Of a stretch of 64,000 bases of DNA, positions 55,149-63,068 are shown one piece after another. A model generated the notes under the pieces. The model was not told the origin of the DNA and ran no database searches. It was given only the letters and a program-made list of their open reading frames with translations. The translations under genes and the position numbers were made by a program. Every line of letters starts with the position of its first letter. Within the stretch, counting starts at the first letter, position 1. This DNA is from Glaciimonas immobilis (GTDB lineage: Bacteria; Pseudomonadota; Gammaproteobacteria; Burkholderiales; Burkholderiaceae_D), in contig NZ_JAAOZT010000013.1 in NCBI RefSeq assembly GCF_011947285.1, positions 1 to 64,000 of the forward strand, given 5' to 3'.

Positions 55149-55776
55149 GATATCACCTTCCTCCGCTAGCGCAATGAGCGCTTCCCCAAGTGCGCGTTTT
55201 TACGTCAACGAGCATCACCCCGAGAACGGTACGCTACTCGGGTTCTGGCTATACCTGATGAGCGATTGTCTGGTGTTCGCCAGCCTGTTTGCAACTTATG
55301 CAGTGTTGGGCCGCAATTATGCCGGTGGTCCGACTGGCGCGGAACTTTTCGATCTGCCGCTGGTTGCGCTCAACACGTCGTTACTGCTTCTGTCATCGAT
55401 AACCTATGGTTTTGCGATGCTCGAAATGCAGAAAAAAAATGTCCGCAGTACGCTAATCTGGTTGGCGATAACCGGTGTACTTGGGGCTTGCTTCATAGGA
55501 TTTGAACTCTATGAATTCGTGCATCTGATCCATGAAGGCGCGGGTCCGCAACGCAGTGGCTTCCTGACATCGTTCTTCGCGTTGGTTGCCACTCACGGGT
55601 TGCACGTCACGTTTGGTATCGTATGGTTGGTGACATTGATGTTCCAGGTCGGTCGCCATGGCTTGACGACAGAAAACAATCGTCGTCTGATGTGCCTGTC
55701 TATGTTTTGGCATTTCCTTGACGTTGTCTGGATTGGCGTCTTTACCTTTGTCTATCTAATGGGAGTGCTGCCATGA
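55141..55776 (+). CDS. cyoC: Cytochrome bo3 ubiquinol oxidase subunit III
   Basis: 211 residues from ATG 55141, inside the end of cyoB. Five hydrophobic segments, with [34 protein letters not shown] and [18 protein letters not shown], the usual subunit III pattern of quinol oxidases. Overlaps cyoD by four bases (ATGA). Confidence 0.96.
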   Translation: MSEISPSSASAMSASPSARFYVNEHHPENGTLLGFWLYLMSDCLVFASLFATYAVLGRNYAGGPTGAELFDLPLVALNTSLLLLSSITYGFAMLEMQKKNVRSTLIWLAITGVLGACFIGFELYEFVHLIHEGAGPQRSGFLTSFFALVATHGLHVTFGIVWLVTLMFQVGRHGLTTENNRRLMCLSMFWHFLDVVWIGVFTFVYLMGVLP

Positions 55777-56264
55777 GCGGACATCAAGAACACCCTCCGC
55801 TACCTATTGAAAAGGGTCACGATCATCATGACGCTCATGTTGATCACGGCAGCTTCAAGACCTACGTCACCGGCTTTGTGCTTGCCGTGATTTTGACGGC
55901 GATCCCGTTCTGGTTAGTCTTGGGTAAAGTGTTTGATAAATCCAGTACCACCGGGCTCGTTTTACTAGGCTTTGCGGCGGTGCAGATAGTGGTTCACATG
56001 ATCTACTTTTTGCACATGAACACCAAGTCCGAAGAGGGTTGGTCGATGCTGGCGCTGATCTTTACGGTGATGTTAGTGGTTATCATGCTGAGTGGTTCGG
56101 TTTGGGTGATGTATCACTTAAATCACAACATGATGCCAGGCGTGATGTCAGATTCGGCACAGGAAACCGTACCTGAATCGTTCAGGCAAGCAGTGCCATC
56201 CGCACCCAGCATGCCTAACATGCCTAACATGCCTAAAATGCACAACATGCAAACTATGCCATGA
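55773..56264 (+). CDS. cyoD: Cytochrome bo3 ubiquinol oxidase subunit IV with Met-rich tail
   Basis: 163 residues. A His/Asp-rich N-terminus ([14 protein letters not shown]) precedes three membrane helices ([60 protein letters not shown]). The family is about 110 residues; here a tail of about 45 residues ends [18 protein letters not shown], with Met every third residue. Both His-rich and Met-rich ends could bind copper. Overlaps the SURF1 gene by four bases. Confidence 0.94.
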   Translation: MSGHQEHPPLPIEKGHDHHDAHVDHGSFKTYVTGFVLAVILTAIPFWLVLGKVFDKSSTTGLVLLGFAAVQIVVHMIYFLHMNTKSEEGWSMLALIFTVMLVVIMLSGSVWVMYHLNHNMMPGVMSDSAQETVPESFRQAVPSAPSMPNMPNMPKMHNMQTMP

Positions 56265-57256
56265 CCCCGGCGCCGCGTGGCACGGTAACGACCGGCAAAA
56301 TGCCGGAATGCGCTGCAACCGCAGTTGCGGAGGGTGCTCCTCCTCGTTCCCGGTCCGCGGCGGCCAGATTTGCAGTGGCTGCTTTGGCGGGTTTCCTCTT
56401 CTTCACCTTTGTTGCGCTGGGCACCTGGCAGGTCAAGCGCTTGCAGTGGAAGCTTGATCTGATAGAGCGGGTGACGGATAGGGTGCATGCTTTACCTGTT
56501 GCTGCGCCCGGTCCGGCTCAGTGGTCGAAGGTAAATGCCAAAGCCGATGAATACCGTCACGTCCACCTTAGCGGCACTTACCTGTACGAATTCTCCGCGT
56601 GGGTCCAGGCTTCAACCGACCTTGGTAGCGGATTTTGGGTGATGACACCGCTTCGCCGCGAGGATGGCAGCGTGGTGATGGTCAACCGCGGTTTTATTCC
56701 CGTCCGGACACCCGGTCAGCGCGATCAGGCTGACACCTGGCAATCCAGCGCTAATCCGGGTCCCTCCAATACACCCGTTGTCCCCGTAAATGTTACCGGC
56801 CTGCTGCGCATGAGCGAACCTGGCGGGGGATTTTTGCGCCACAATGATCCTGCTGCCAATCGCTGGTATTCACGCGATGTACAAGCTATTGCGGCGGCCC
56901 GTGGACTTTCCGCCATCGCCCCTTATTTTGTGGATGCAGACGCTGTTGCAATGCCTGGCGGTGCCGCAAGTGGCGAAAACTTCGTCACTAATCCGATTAA
57001 TGGGGCACACAATGGCCTGACTGGTCATCGCGGCGACGATGTAGACGACGCGCCGATCGGCGGCCTGACGGTAATTGCCTTTCATAACAATCATCTGATG
57101 TATGCAATCACGTGGTACGTTCTTGCGTTGATGACTGCAGGCGCTGGTCTTTGGGTTGCGCGCGAAGATCGACGCCTGCTGAGGGCAAATAAGAGCTCAG
57201 ACGGTATCGATGGCGATAGTAGCGATCGGAAAAATGAAGATGGCAATCAAAACTGA
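56261..57256 (+). CDS. SURF1-family oxidase assembly protein
   Basis: 331 residues. An Ala/Arg-rich N-terminus leads to a first membrane helix (FAVAALAGFLFFTFVALGTW) ending at the conserved G-T-W-Q; the second helix near 285-305 is MYAITWYVLALMTAGAGLWV. Conserved parts VNRGFIPV and WYSRDVQAIAAARGL lie between. SURF1 proteins help insert heme a/o into terminal oxidases. Position in the cyo operon fits service to this oxidase. Confidence 0.92.
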   Translation: MTPAPRGTVTTGKMPECAATAVAEGAPPRSRSAAARFAVAALAGFLFFTFVALGTWQVKRLQWKLDLIERVTDRVHALPVAAPGPAQWSKVNAKADEYRHVHLSGTYLYEFSAWVQASTDLGSGFWVMTPLRREDGSVVMVNRGFIPVRTPGQRDQADTWQSSANPGPSNTPVVPVNVTGLLRMSEPGGGFLRHNDPAANRWYSRDVQAIAAARGLSAIAPYFVDADAVAMPGGAASGENFVTNPINGAHNGLTGHRGDDVDDAPIGGLTVIAFHNNHLMYAITWYVLALMTAGAGLWVAREDRRLLRANKSSDGIDGDSSDRKNEDGNQN

Positions 57257-58589
57257 AATGATGGGAGCGACACCGAACCCAATTGAAGGCCGGGCTGAAG
57301 TAACGCGTTTTGAAAACGGCGCCGGGCGCAACAATATGTTGCAGCTGATCCAGTTGCGCTGGATTGCCGTCATCGGGCAGATTACCACCATTGCCATCGT
57401 TATCCTCGGCTTCGACATCGAGCTGCCACTGCCGCAAATGCTAGAGGTACTGGCATGTCTGATCGCATTCAACATTGCCAGCCATTTGCGCTGGCACGAA
57501 ACACGCACAGTAAAAAATAGTGAATTATTTCTTGCGCTGCTAGTCGATGTGGGGACGTTGACTATCCAGTTACATCTTAGTGGTGGCACTACCAATCCGT
57601 TCGCATTTTTATTTCTTTTGCAAGTTATTCTCAGCGCCGTGTTACTTGAGGCCTGGTCAACCTGGACTATCGTTGCTATCACGATTGCGTGTCTGGCAGC
57701 TTTGTCGCTATTTTCCGCGCCCTTGACGTTGCCGCCACAGCATGGCAATGGGTTTTCTAATCTTTATGAAGAGGGAATGCTTATTTGCTTTGCGTTGATC
57801 GCGGCATTGCTGGTGATCTTTATCACGCGCATCAGTCGCAATCTGCGTTCTGGTTATGCTCAACTGTCCGACTTACGTCAACGCGCAGCAGAGGAAGATC
57901 ACATCGTGCGGATGGGTTTGCTAGCCTCGGGTGCCGCGCATGAGTTGGGGACGCCGCTCGCGACCCTCTCGGTGATTCTTGGTGATTGGAAAAGAATGCC
58001 TGAGTTCAGCCAAAATGCGGAATTACTGGAGGAAATTAGTGAAATGCAGACGCAGTTAACGCGCTGCAAAACCATCGTAAGCGGCATTTTGCTGTCTGCT
58101 GGCGAGGCCCGCGGAGAGTCATCGGTAAAGACGACGATCAGCACTTTTTTAAATGATCTCGTCAAAGATTTTCGCGCCACCCGACCGGTCGTAACGTTTA
58201 TATATAAAAATCATATTGAACACGATATGCCAGTGGTGTTTGATTCTGCACTTAAGCAAATGATTTGTAACGTGCTTGATAATGCGCTGGAGGCATCGCC
58301 GCAATGGGTGTGTCTGGAGGCAACGCGTGAAGCCGACGCATTAACGCTATTGGTAACCGATACGGGCCCCGGTTTTGTTCCCGGGATGTTATCGCATATC
58401 GGCAAACCTTATCAATCCAGTAAGGGGCGTCCGGGAGGTGGCCTGGGATTGTTCTTCGTCGTAAATGTTGCCCGAAAGTTAGGCGGCACCGTCGATGCCC
58501 GCAATCGGGAGGGCGGTGGCGCAGCGGTGCAGCTTACGCTGCCGCTTGCCGCGATCAGTCTGGAAGAGGTTGCCGAACATGTCCAATGA
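57240..58589 (+). CDS. regB: RegB/PrrB-type redox sensor histidine kinase
   Basis: About 449 residues; several nearby ATGs (57210, 57234, 57240) make the start uncertain. Six membrane helices span about 45-205; the quinone-site motif GGTTNPFAFLFLLQV lies between helices 3 and 4. The H-box is GAAHELGTPLATLSV, and QLTRCKTIVSG holds a Cys at the place of the redox-active Cys of RegB. N-box NVLDNALEA and G-boxes TDTGPGF and GGGLGLFF close the ATPase. It overlaps the SURF1 gene and the response regulator gene, so the oxidase genes and their likely redox control are cotranscribed. Confidence 0.9.
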   Translation: MAIKTEMMGATPNPIEGRAEVTRFENGAGRNNMLQLIQLRWIAVIGQITTIAIVILGFDIELPLPQMLEVLACLIAFNIASHLRWHETRTVKNSELFLALLVDVGTLTIQLHLSGGTTNPFAFLFLLQVILSAVLLEAWSTWTIVAITIACLAALSLFSAPLTLPPQHGNGFSNLYEEGMLICFALIAALLVIFITRISRNLRSGYAQLSDLRQRAAEEDHIVRMGLLASGAAHELGTPLATLSVILGDWKRMPEFSQNAELLEEISEMQTQLTRCKTIVSGILLSAGEARGESSVKTTISTFLNDLVKDFRATRPVVTFIYKNHIEHDMPVVFDSALKQMICNVLDNALEASPQWVCLEATREADALTLLVTDTGPGFVPGMLSHIGKPYQSSKGRPGGGLGLFFVVNVARKLGGTVDARNREGGGAAVQLTLPLAAISLEEVAEHVQ

Positions 58590-59115
58590 GCGTCTGTTAT
58601 TGATCATCGAAGATGACGCTGCGTTTGCCCGAACTCTGGCACGCTCGTTTGAACGGCGTGGCTATACGGTGTTGGTGGCAGCCCATCTGACCGACGCCAT
58701 CGAATTATTGCATCACAAATCGCCCGGTTACGCAGTAGTGGATCTGAAGCTCAGTAACAGCACGTCCGGCCTGGTCTGCGTGCAAATGCTGCATAAGCAC
58801 GATCCTGCCATGTTGATTGTCGTGCTGACCGGCTTTGCCAGCCTCGCCACAGCGGTGGAAGCCATCAAGCTCGGCGCCTGCCAATACTTGGCCAAGCCGT
58901 CTAACACCGACGATATCGAAGCAGCCTTTGGGCATGTCGCAGGCAGTACGGACGTCGCATTGCCTAATCGGGTGACCTCTATTAAAACGCTTGAATGGGA
59001 ACGTATCCATGAAGTATTGGTGGAGACAGACTTCAACATTTCTGAAACCGCGCGTCGCCTCGGGATGCATCGGCGCACTCTGGCGCGCAAATTGGAAAAG
59101 CAACGCATTAAATAA
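58579..59115 (+). CDS. regA: RegA/PrrA-type response regulator
   Basis: 178 residues from ATG 58579, overlapping the kinase gene by 11 bases. Receiver: LLLIIEDDAAFARTLARSFE with the acidic pair, phospho-Asp in AVVDLKLSNS (near 54), LTGFASLATAVEAIKLGACQ, and Lys in YLAKPSN. C-terminal Fis-type HTH: NISETARRLGMHRRTLARKL. This short layout is that of RegA/PrrA/ActR, which control respiration genes by redox state. Confidence 0.93.
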   Translation: MSNERLLLIIEDDAAFARTLARSFERRGYTVLVAAHLTDAIELLHHKSPGYAVVDLKLSNSTSGLVCVQMLHKHDPAMLIVVLTGFASLATAVEAIKLGACQYLAKPSNTDDIEAAFGHVAGSTDVALPNRVTSIKTLEWERIHEVLVETDFNISETARRLGMHRRTLARKLEKQRIK

Positions 59116-59148
59116 CTTGTTTCTTCCTATCACCCTCTGCAAATAACG

Positions 59149-59850
59149 TCACCAGGGGAGTTTGCTTCCATTGTAGGAGTAAAACTGCCCCGTGTCGTCT
59201 GGCCTTAATTGATCAATGACACTCAGCATATCCGTGACCGCTACGTCCGGCGTGCGGCCAATCTGTGCTCCACGAAAAGGCTGGGACAAGCGGGAATTGA
59301 CCGTTCCCGGATGAAGTGCAATTAACGCTACATTCGGCTTAGTTCTCTTAAGTTCGATGGCGGCAGTTTTTATAAACATGTTCAAGGCTGCCTTTGACGC
59401 CCGGTAGCTATACCATCCACCAAGGCGATTGTCCTCGATACTGCCGACTTTGGCAGACAGAATCGCCATCACCCCGCGTTCCCTATCCAGTAATTGGGAA
59501 AAATGGCGAATAAGTATTGCCGGGCCAAAGGCGTTTGCCCGGAACGTCTCCATCATTTGGTCGTATTGCAAATCGCCCAGCTTCTTTTCCGGCATGAATT
59601 TCGGCGTATGCAGCATTCCCGCCGCATTGATGATCAGATGGAACGGTCCCATGGACGATAGCGTATCGACGGCTTCTGCAATACTGCTTTCATCATCGAA
59701 ATCAATAGCTGGTTGCGAATGACGATGCAAGGATTCGACCAGAGCGCAATGTGGTTCAGATTCCAGCGCAGCGACAAATGCTGATCCTAATGCACCCGAG
59801 CCACCAATGATAATGGCTTTAAAATTTGGTGGAAAGGACTGCATTTTCAT
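59149..59850 (-). CDS. Short-chain dehydrogenase/reductase
   Basis: 233 residues. The cofactor motif is GGSGALGSAF, then LIINAAGMLHTPK (NAAG), SAKVGSIEDNRLGGWYSYRA with the YxxxK catalytic pair (YRASKAA) and HPGTVNSRL. The G-G-W-Y-S-Y-R-A-S-K pattern fits the CsgA/C-factor-like SDR group. Substrate unknown. It converges on the response regulator gene. Confidence 0.88.
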   Translation of the reverse strand: MKMQSFPPNFKAIIIGGSGALGSAFVAALESEPHCALVESLHRHSQPAIDFDDESSIAEAVDTLSSMGPFHLIINAAGMLHTPKFMPEKKLGDLQYDQMMETFRANAFGPAILIRHFSQLLDRERGVMAILSAKVGSIEDNRLGGWYSYRASKAALNMFIKTAAIELKRTKPNVALIALHPGTVNSRLSQPFRGAQIGRTPDVAVTDMLSVIDQLRPDDTGQFYSYNGSKLPW

Positions 59851-60165
59851 GTGTGCTCCATAGGCCTGATACGTAGGTGGGGACTAGTACGAATATTGCT
59901 GAAAAGCGGTGAGTGCGTCTCACACTGAGGACGCAAAGAAGCAAGCCAGCCTCGAGTAAGTGTTTTACAACCCATGTAAATATAATAACAGCGTTATTAA
60001 AGTTGGGTGTCGGTCGAATAATTGAAACTAAGCAACGTTAATTAAGCTCACATTTAACCAGTATTCTGCTTTGCGATAAGCATCAGCCTCATTTAAGCTT
60101 CACTGTTTTTGTACATTAAACAAACGTAGACAAACTTTTTTGCGTCATCCAAACAGGAGATTATT
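59851..60165. other. Intergenic region, divergent promoters
   Basis: About 315 bases between the SDR and the FAH-family gene; holds both promoters. Nothing else recognised. Confidence 0.4.
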
Positions 60166-61026
60166 TTGAAATTATTACGTCACGGTCAAAAGGGTCAGGA
60201 AAAACCAGCAGTGATGGATGCAAACGGTAAAATTCGCGATCTGTCATCGATCATTAGCGATATCAACCCGGAAGTATTGTCCCCGGCTAACCTGAAAAAA
60301 TTACAGGCCATCGACCTGTCCACGTTGCCGGAGGTGCCAACGCCGGAGCGCTTTGGAACACCATTTACAGGCCTCGGTAAATTCATCTGCGTTGGACTCA
60401 ATTATAGTGATCATGCGGCCGAATCCGGCTTGCCGGTTCCTGCCGAACCAGTGCTATTCAATAAATGGACCAGCTGTTTTGGCGGCCCTAACGATCCGAT
60501 CGTTATGCCTAAAAATTCGGTCAAGACCGATTGGGAAGTTGAACTAGGCGTTATCATCGGCAGCAAAGCGCGTTACGTGACAATAGAAGATGCACTGCGT
60601 CACGTTGCTGGCTATACAGTGATTAACGACGTATCCGAGCGTGAATATCAAATTGAGCGCAGCGGCACGTGGGACAAGGGCAAAGGTTGTGATACTTTTG
60701 GACCGGTTGGCCCTTGGCTGGTCACAGCCGATGAGGTCGGCGATCCGCAAAATCTTTCCATGTGGCTAGACGTTAATGGCAAACGCTATCAGCACGGCAG
60801 CACCAGCACGATGGTTTTTAACGTCGCATTTTTGGTGCATTACATCAGTCAATTCACTACGCTTTACCCAGGTGACATTATCTCAACCGGCACGCCACCT
60901 GGCGTGGGTATGGGACAAAAGCCGCCGGTTTTCCTTAAGAACGGCGACGTCGTGAAGCTAGGTATCGAAAAACTGGGTGAGCAACAGCAAACTGTCCATA
61001 CATGGAACGAAACTCTGCTCGACTAA
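60166..61026 (+). CDS. Fumarylacetoacetate hydrolase family protein
   Basis: 286 residues from TTG 60166, with AGGAG at 60151-60155. FICVGLNYSDHAAESGLPVP opens the catalytic domain; DWEVELGVIIG and the metal Glu/Asp set, GYTVINDVSEREYQ, WDKGKGCDTFGPVGPWLV and ISTGTPPGVGMGQ follow. This matches FAH-family enzymes annotated ureidoglycolate lyase or 2-hydroxyhepta-diene-dioate isomerase/hydratase. The exact substrate is unknown. Confidence 0.92.
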   Translation: MKLLRHGQKGQEKPAVMDANGKIRDLSSIISDINPEVLSPANLKKLQAIDLSTLPEVPTPERFGTPFTGLGKFICVGLNYSDHAAESGLPVPAEPVLFNKWTSCFGGPNDPIVMPKNSVKTDWEVELGVIIGSKARYVTIEDALRHVAGYTVINDVSEREYQIERSGTWDKGKGCDTFGPVGPWLVTADEVGDPQNLSMWLDVNGKRYQHGSTSTMVFNVAFLVHYISQFTTLYPGDIISTGTPPGVGMGQKPPVFLKNGDVVKLGIEKLGEQQQTVHTWNETLLD

Positions 61027-61353
61027 TAATCTGGCTGTCTCTGCGCTCGTGGACGCGTGGAGGTGCCGTTCCCGCCTGTTTTCGACTGGTTCTCGGCGCA
61101 GGACTGATCAAGCAGAAATTTACGTCACTAAGATTTGCACGGGCTGTTCAGAAACCGTAGCTCTCCCCGATAGTTGGTTCAGGCTTTAGATTCAGAAATA
61201 GGGTAGGAAGACACGCAATAAATGTAGGGCGCGATGTCGAATTGGGAGATTTTTTAGATAAGACGCAGTGGCGGGATTTCCACAATTTATAAAGCTTGAC
61301 ACAACTAAATTGCAGGATTAAAGTTTCGCTGTTTTCATTTTAAGGAGTCCCCG

Positions 61354-61666
61354 CGTGGGCGCTTGTTCAGATTATTGTAGTTGCCAAACATTCATTTTGG
61401 CTCTGTCCCGGTAAGATCACGCAAGAACTCTCTTGCCATCATCTTGCCGCAGGCGGATGGTGGTATCCCGATGTTGACGATACTCGTCGTCAACACTCTG
61501 TTTGGCCTCCACTACATATTATTGATTGCTGATTTTTCGATCTATTGGTCGCAGCTTCTGCATGACTCAGCTTTGATACTTCACCGGCATGTGTGATCGC
61601 CAGTGTGGATCGTGATGCGGCAAACGCCGCAGGCACGGCTTAGAGCTGCCTGAACAGACGCCCACG
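61354..61666 (+). ncRNA. Large structured leader RNA before the porin gene
   Basis: CGTGGGCGCTTGTTCAG (61354-61370) pairs with CTGAACAGACGCCCACG (61650-61666), 15 of 17 positions, closing a loop of nearly 280 bases. Four local hairpins lie inside: CCATCATC/GATGGTGG with inner GCC/GGC (61436-61463), GTTGACGA/TCGTCAAC (61473-61494), CACCGGC/GCCAGTG (61582-61605, one mismatch), and TGCGGC/GCCGCA with loop AAAC (61616-61631). The stem ends 22 bases before the porin ribosome-binding site. A short ORF starts within the left arm. No known riboswitch class is recognised. Confidence 0.5.
61355..61414 (+). CDS. Upstream leader peptide, Cys-rich
   Basis: A strong AAGGAG (61342-61347) lies seven bases before GTG 61355, opening 19 codons (MGACSDYCSCQTFILALSR) to TAA 61412-61414. 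Three Cys occur in the first ten residues. Ribosomes on it would open the left arm of the long-range stem, as in translation-coupled attenuation. It is unproven. Confidence 0.4.
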   Translation: MGACSDYCSCQTFILALSR

Positions 61667-61698
61667 CTTGGTTCTTCACTACCATTGCTGAGGTTTCC

Positions 61699-63057
61699 AT
61701 GTTTAAAAACCAGAAAAAAATTGTCATCGGATGCCTGTTTGGACCGGTTATTGGTCTGCCAATGATGGCGCACGCTCAAGAAGAAAAAAGTGCGTTAGAG
61801 CCAGAAAAAAATATCCCTCAGGAAATGTTGAATGCCAAATTTCAGACGACCTATATCTGGCAACGGAAACCATCATTAAATGCACCATACAGCGGTACCA
61901 ACAGCCTCTTAACCGAGCGAGAAAAAGCTTACTCTCTTACCGCCACCGGGTATTTTGGTCTCCGGGCATGGGAAGGGGCAGAGCTTTATTTTGATCCGGA
62001 AATGGTTCAGGCCGTTCCCTTATCAAACCTGCGCGGTTTGGGAGGATTGACCAACAGCGAACAACAAAAAACCAGTGGAGCCAGTCCAACATTTTATCGG
62101 GCACGTTTGTTCCTGAGACAGACGTTTGGTTTTGGTGGCGGCAGCGATACCGTAGAGTCGGGGCCGAACCAACTTGCCGGCATGGCAGATAAGCGGCGTC
62201 TCGTTGTCACCTTGGGCAATGTGGGAGTTATCGATATTTTCGATAACAACGCCTATGCCCATGACGCTCGGACCCAGTTCACCAACTGGACATTTCTAAC
62301 CCACGGCGCGTTCGATTATGTCGGCGACGCGCGGGGTTACACCTGGGGTGCTGCGGCAGAATATTACTATGATGACTGGGTGGTGCGCGCTGGGCGATTC
62401 ATGGGTCCGGATGAATCAAACGGATTGCGCCTTGATACACGTCTGACCCAGCACTACGGGGATCAGGTCGAAGTAGAGCACGCACACCTCATCGCCGGTC
62501 AAGTTGGGAAGGTCAAATTATTAGCTTTTCGCAACCGGGAAGTCATGGGAGGTTTCGGCGACGCGATAGCATATGCGCGCCTAAATGGCGGTACACCGGA
62601 CGTAGCCAACGTGCGCAAAGAAAGTGCCAAACTTGGTTATGGCATCAGCCTGGAACAAAGCCTTCGATCCGATGTAGGGCTGTTTGCCCGCGCTAGCTGG
62701 GCCGACGGCAAAACCGAGACCTATTCATTCACCGAGATAGAAAATTCGATCTCTACCGGCGTAGTGGTAAAAGGTGAACGTTGGGGCAGGGCAAAAGATA
62801 CCTTTGGCCTGGCTGTGGCCCAAAACGGTCTTAACAAGACGCATCGTGATTATCTGGCGCTGGGAGGGTTAGGGGCATTCATCGGTGACGGCAAAATCAA
62901 TTATCGGCCGGAAAGGATCATCGAAGCTTATTACAACATGAACGTCTTCCAGCAAACCTCTGTGATGGTCGGATTTCAGCACATTGTTAATCCTGCTTAC
63001 AACGCCGATCGCGGCCCGGTGAACGTTGTCACGCTACGCGCTCATACTGAATTCTGA
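61699..63057 (+). CDS. OprB-like carbohydrate-selective porin
   Basis: 452 residues. A signal peptide (KKIVIGCLFGPVIGLPMMAH ending A-H-A) leads into a beta-barrel: alternating strands, FQTTYIWQRKPSLNAPYSG near the start, TFYRARLFLRQTFGFGG, LVVTLGNVGVIDIFDNNAYA and a final aromatic strand (VNVVTLRAHTEF). This fits the carbohydrate porin (OprB) family. It lies 11 bases before the transporter gene, so the pair forms an operon and the porin may serve metal or sugar entry. Confidence 0.85.
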   Translation: MFKNQKKIVIGCLFGPVIGLPMMAHAQEEKSALEPEKNIPQEMLNAKFQTTYIWQRKPSLNAPYSGTNSLLTEREKAYSLTATGYFGLRAWEGAELYFDPEMVQAVPLSNLRGLGGLTNSEQQKTSGASPTFYRARLFLRQTFGFGGGSDTVESGPNQLAGMADKRRLVVTLGNVGVIDIFDNNAYAHDARTQFTNWTFLTHGAFDYVGDARGYTWGAAAEYYYDDWVVRAGRFMGPDESNGLRLDTRLTQHYGDQVEVEHAHLIAGQVGKVKLLAFRNREVMGGFGDAIAYARLNGGTPDVANVRKESAKLGYGISLEQSLRSDVGLFARASWADGKTETYSFTEIENSISTGVVVKGERWGRAKDTFGLAVAQNGLNKTHRDYLALGGLGAFIGDGKINYRPERIIEAYYNMNVFQQTSVMVGFQHIVNPAYNADRGPVNVVTLRAHTEF

Positions 63058-63068
63058 GGAGAACACCC

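Noticed and set aside
61354-61666. Inverted repeat as ends of a small mobile element
   Set aside because: No target-site duplication flanks it, and internal hairpins plus the position before a ribosome-binding site suit a leader RNA better; it is kept as an alternative.
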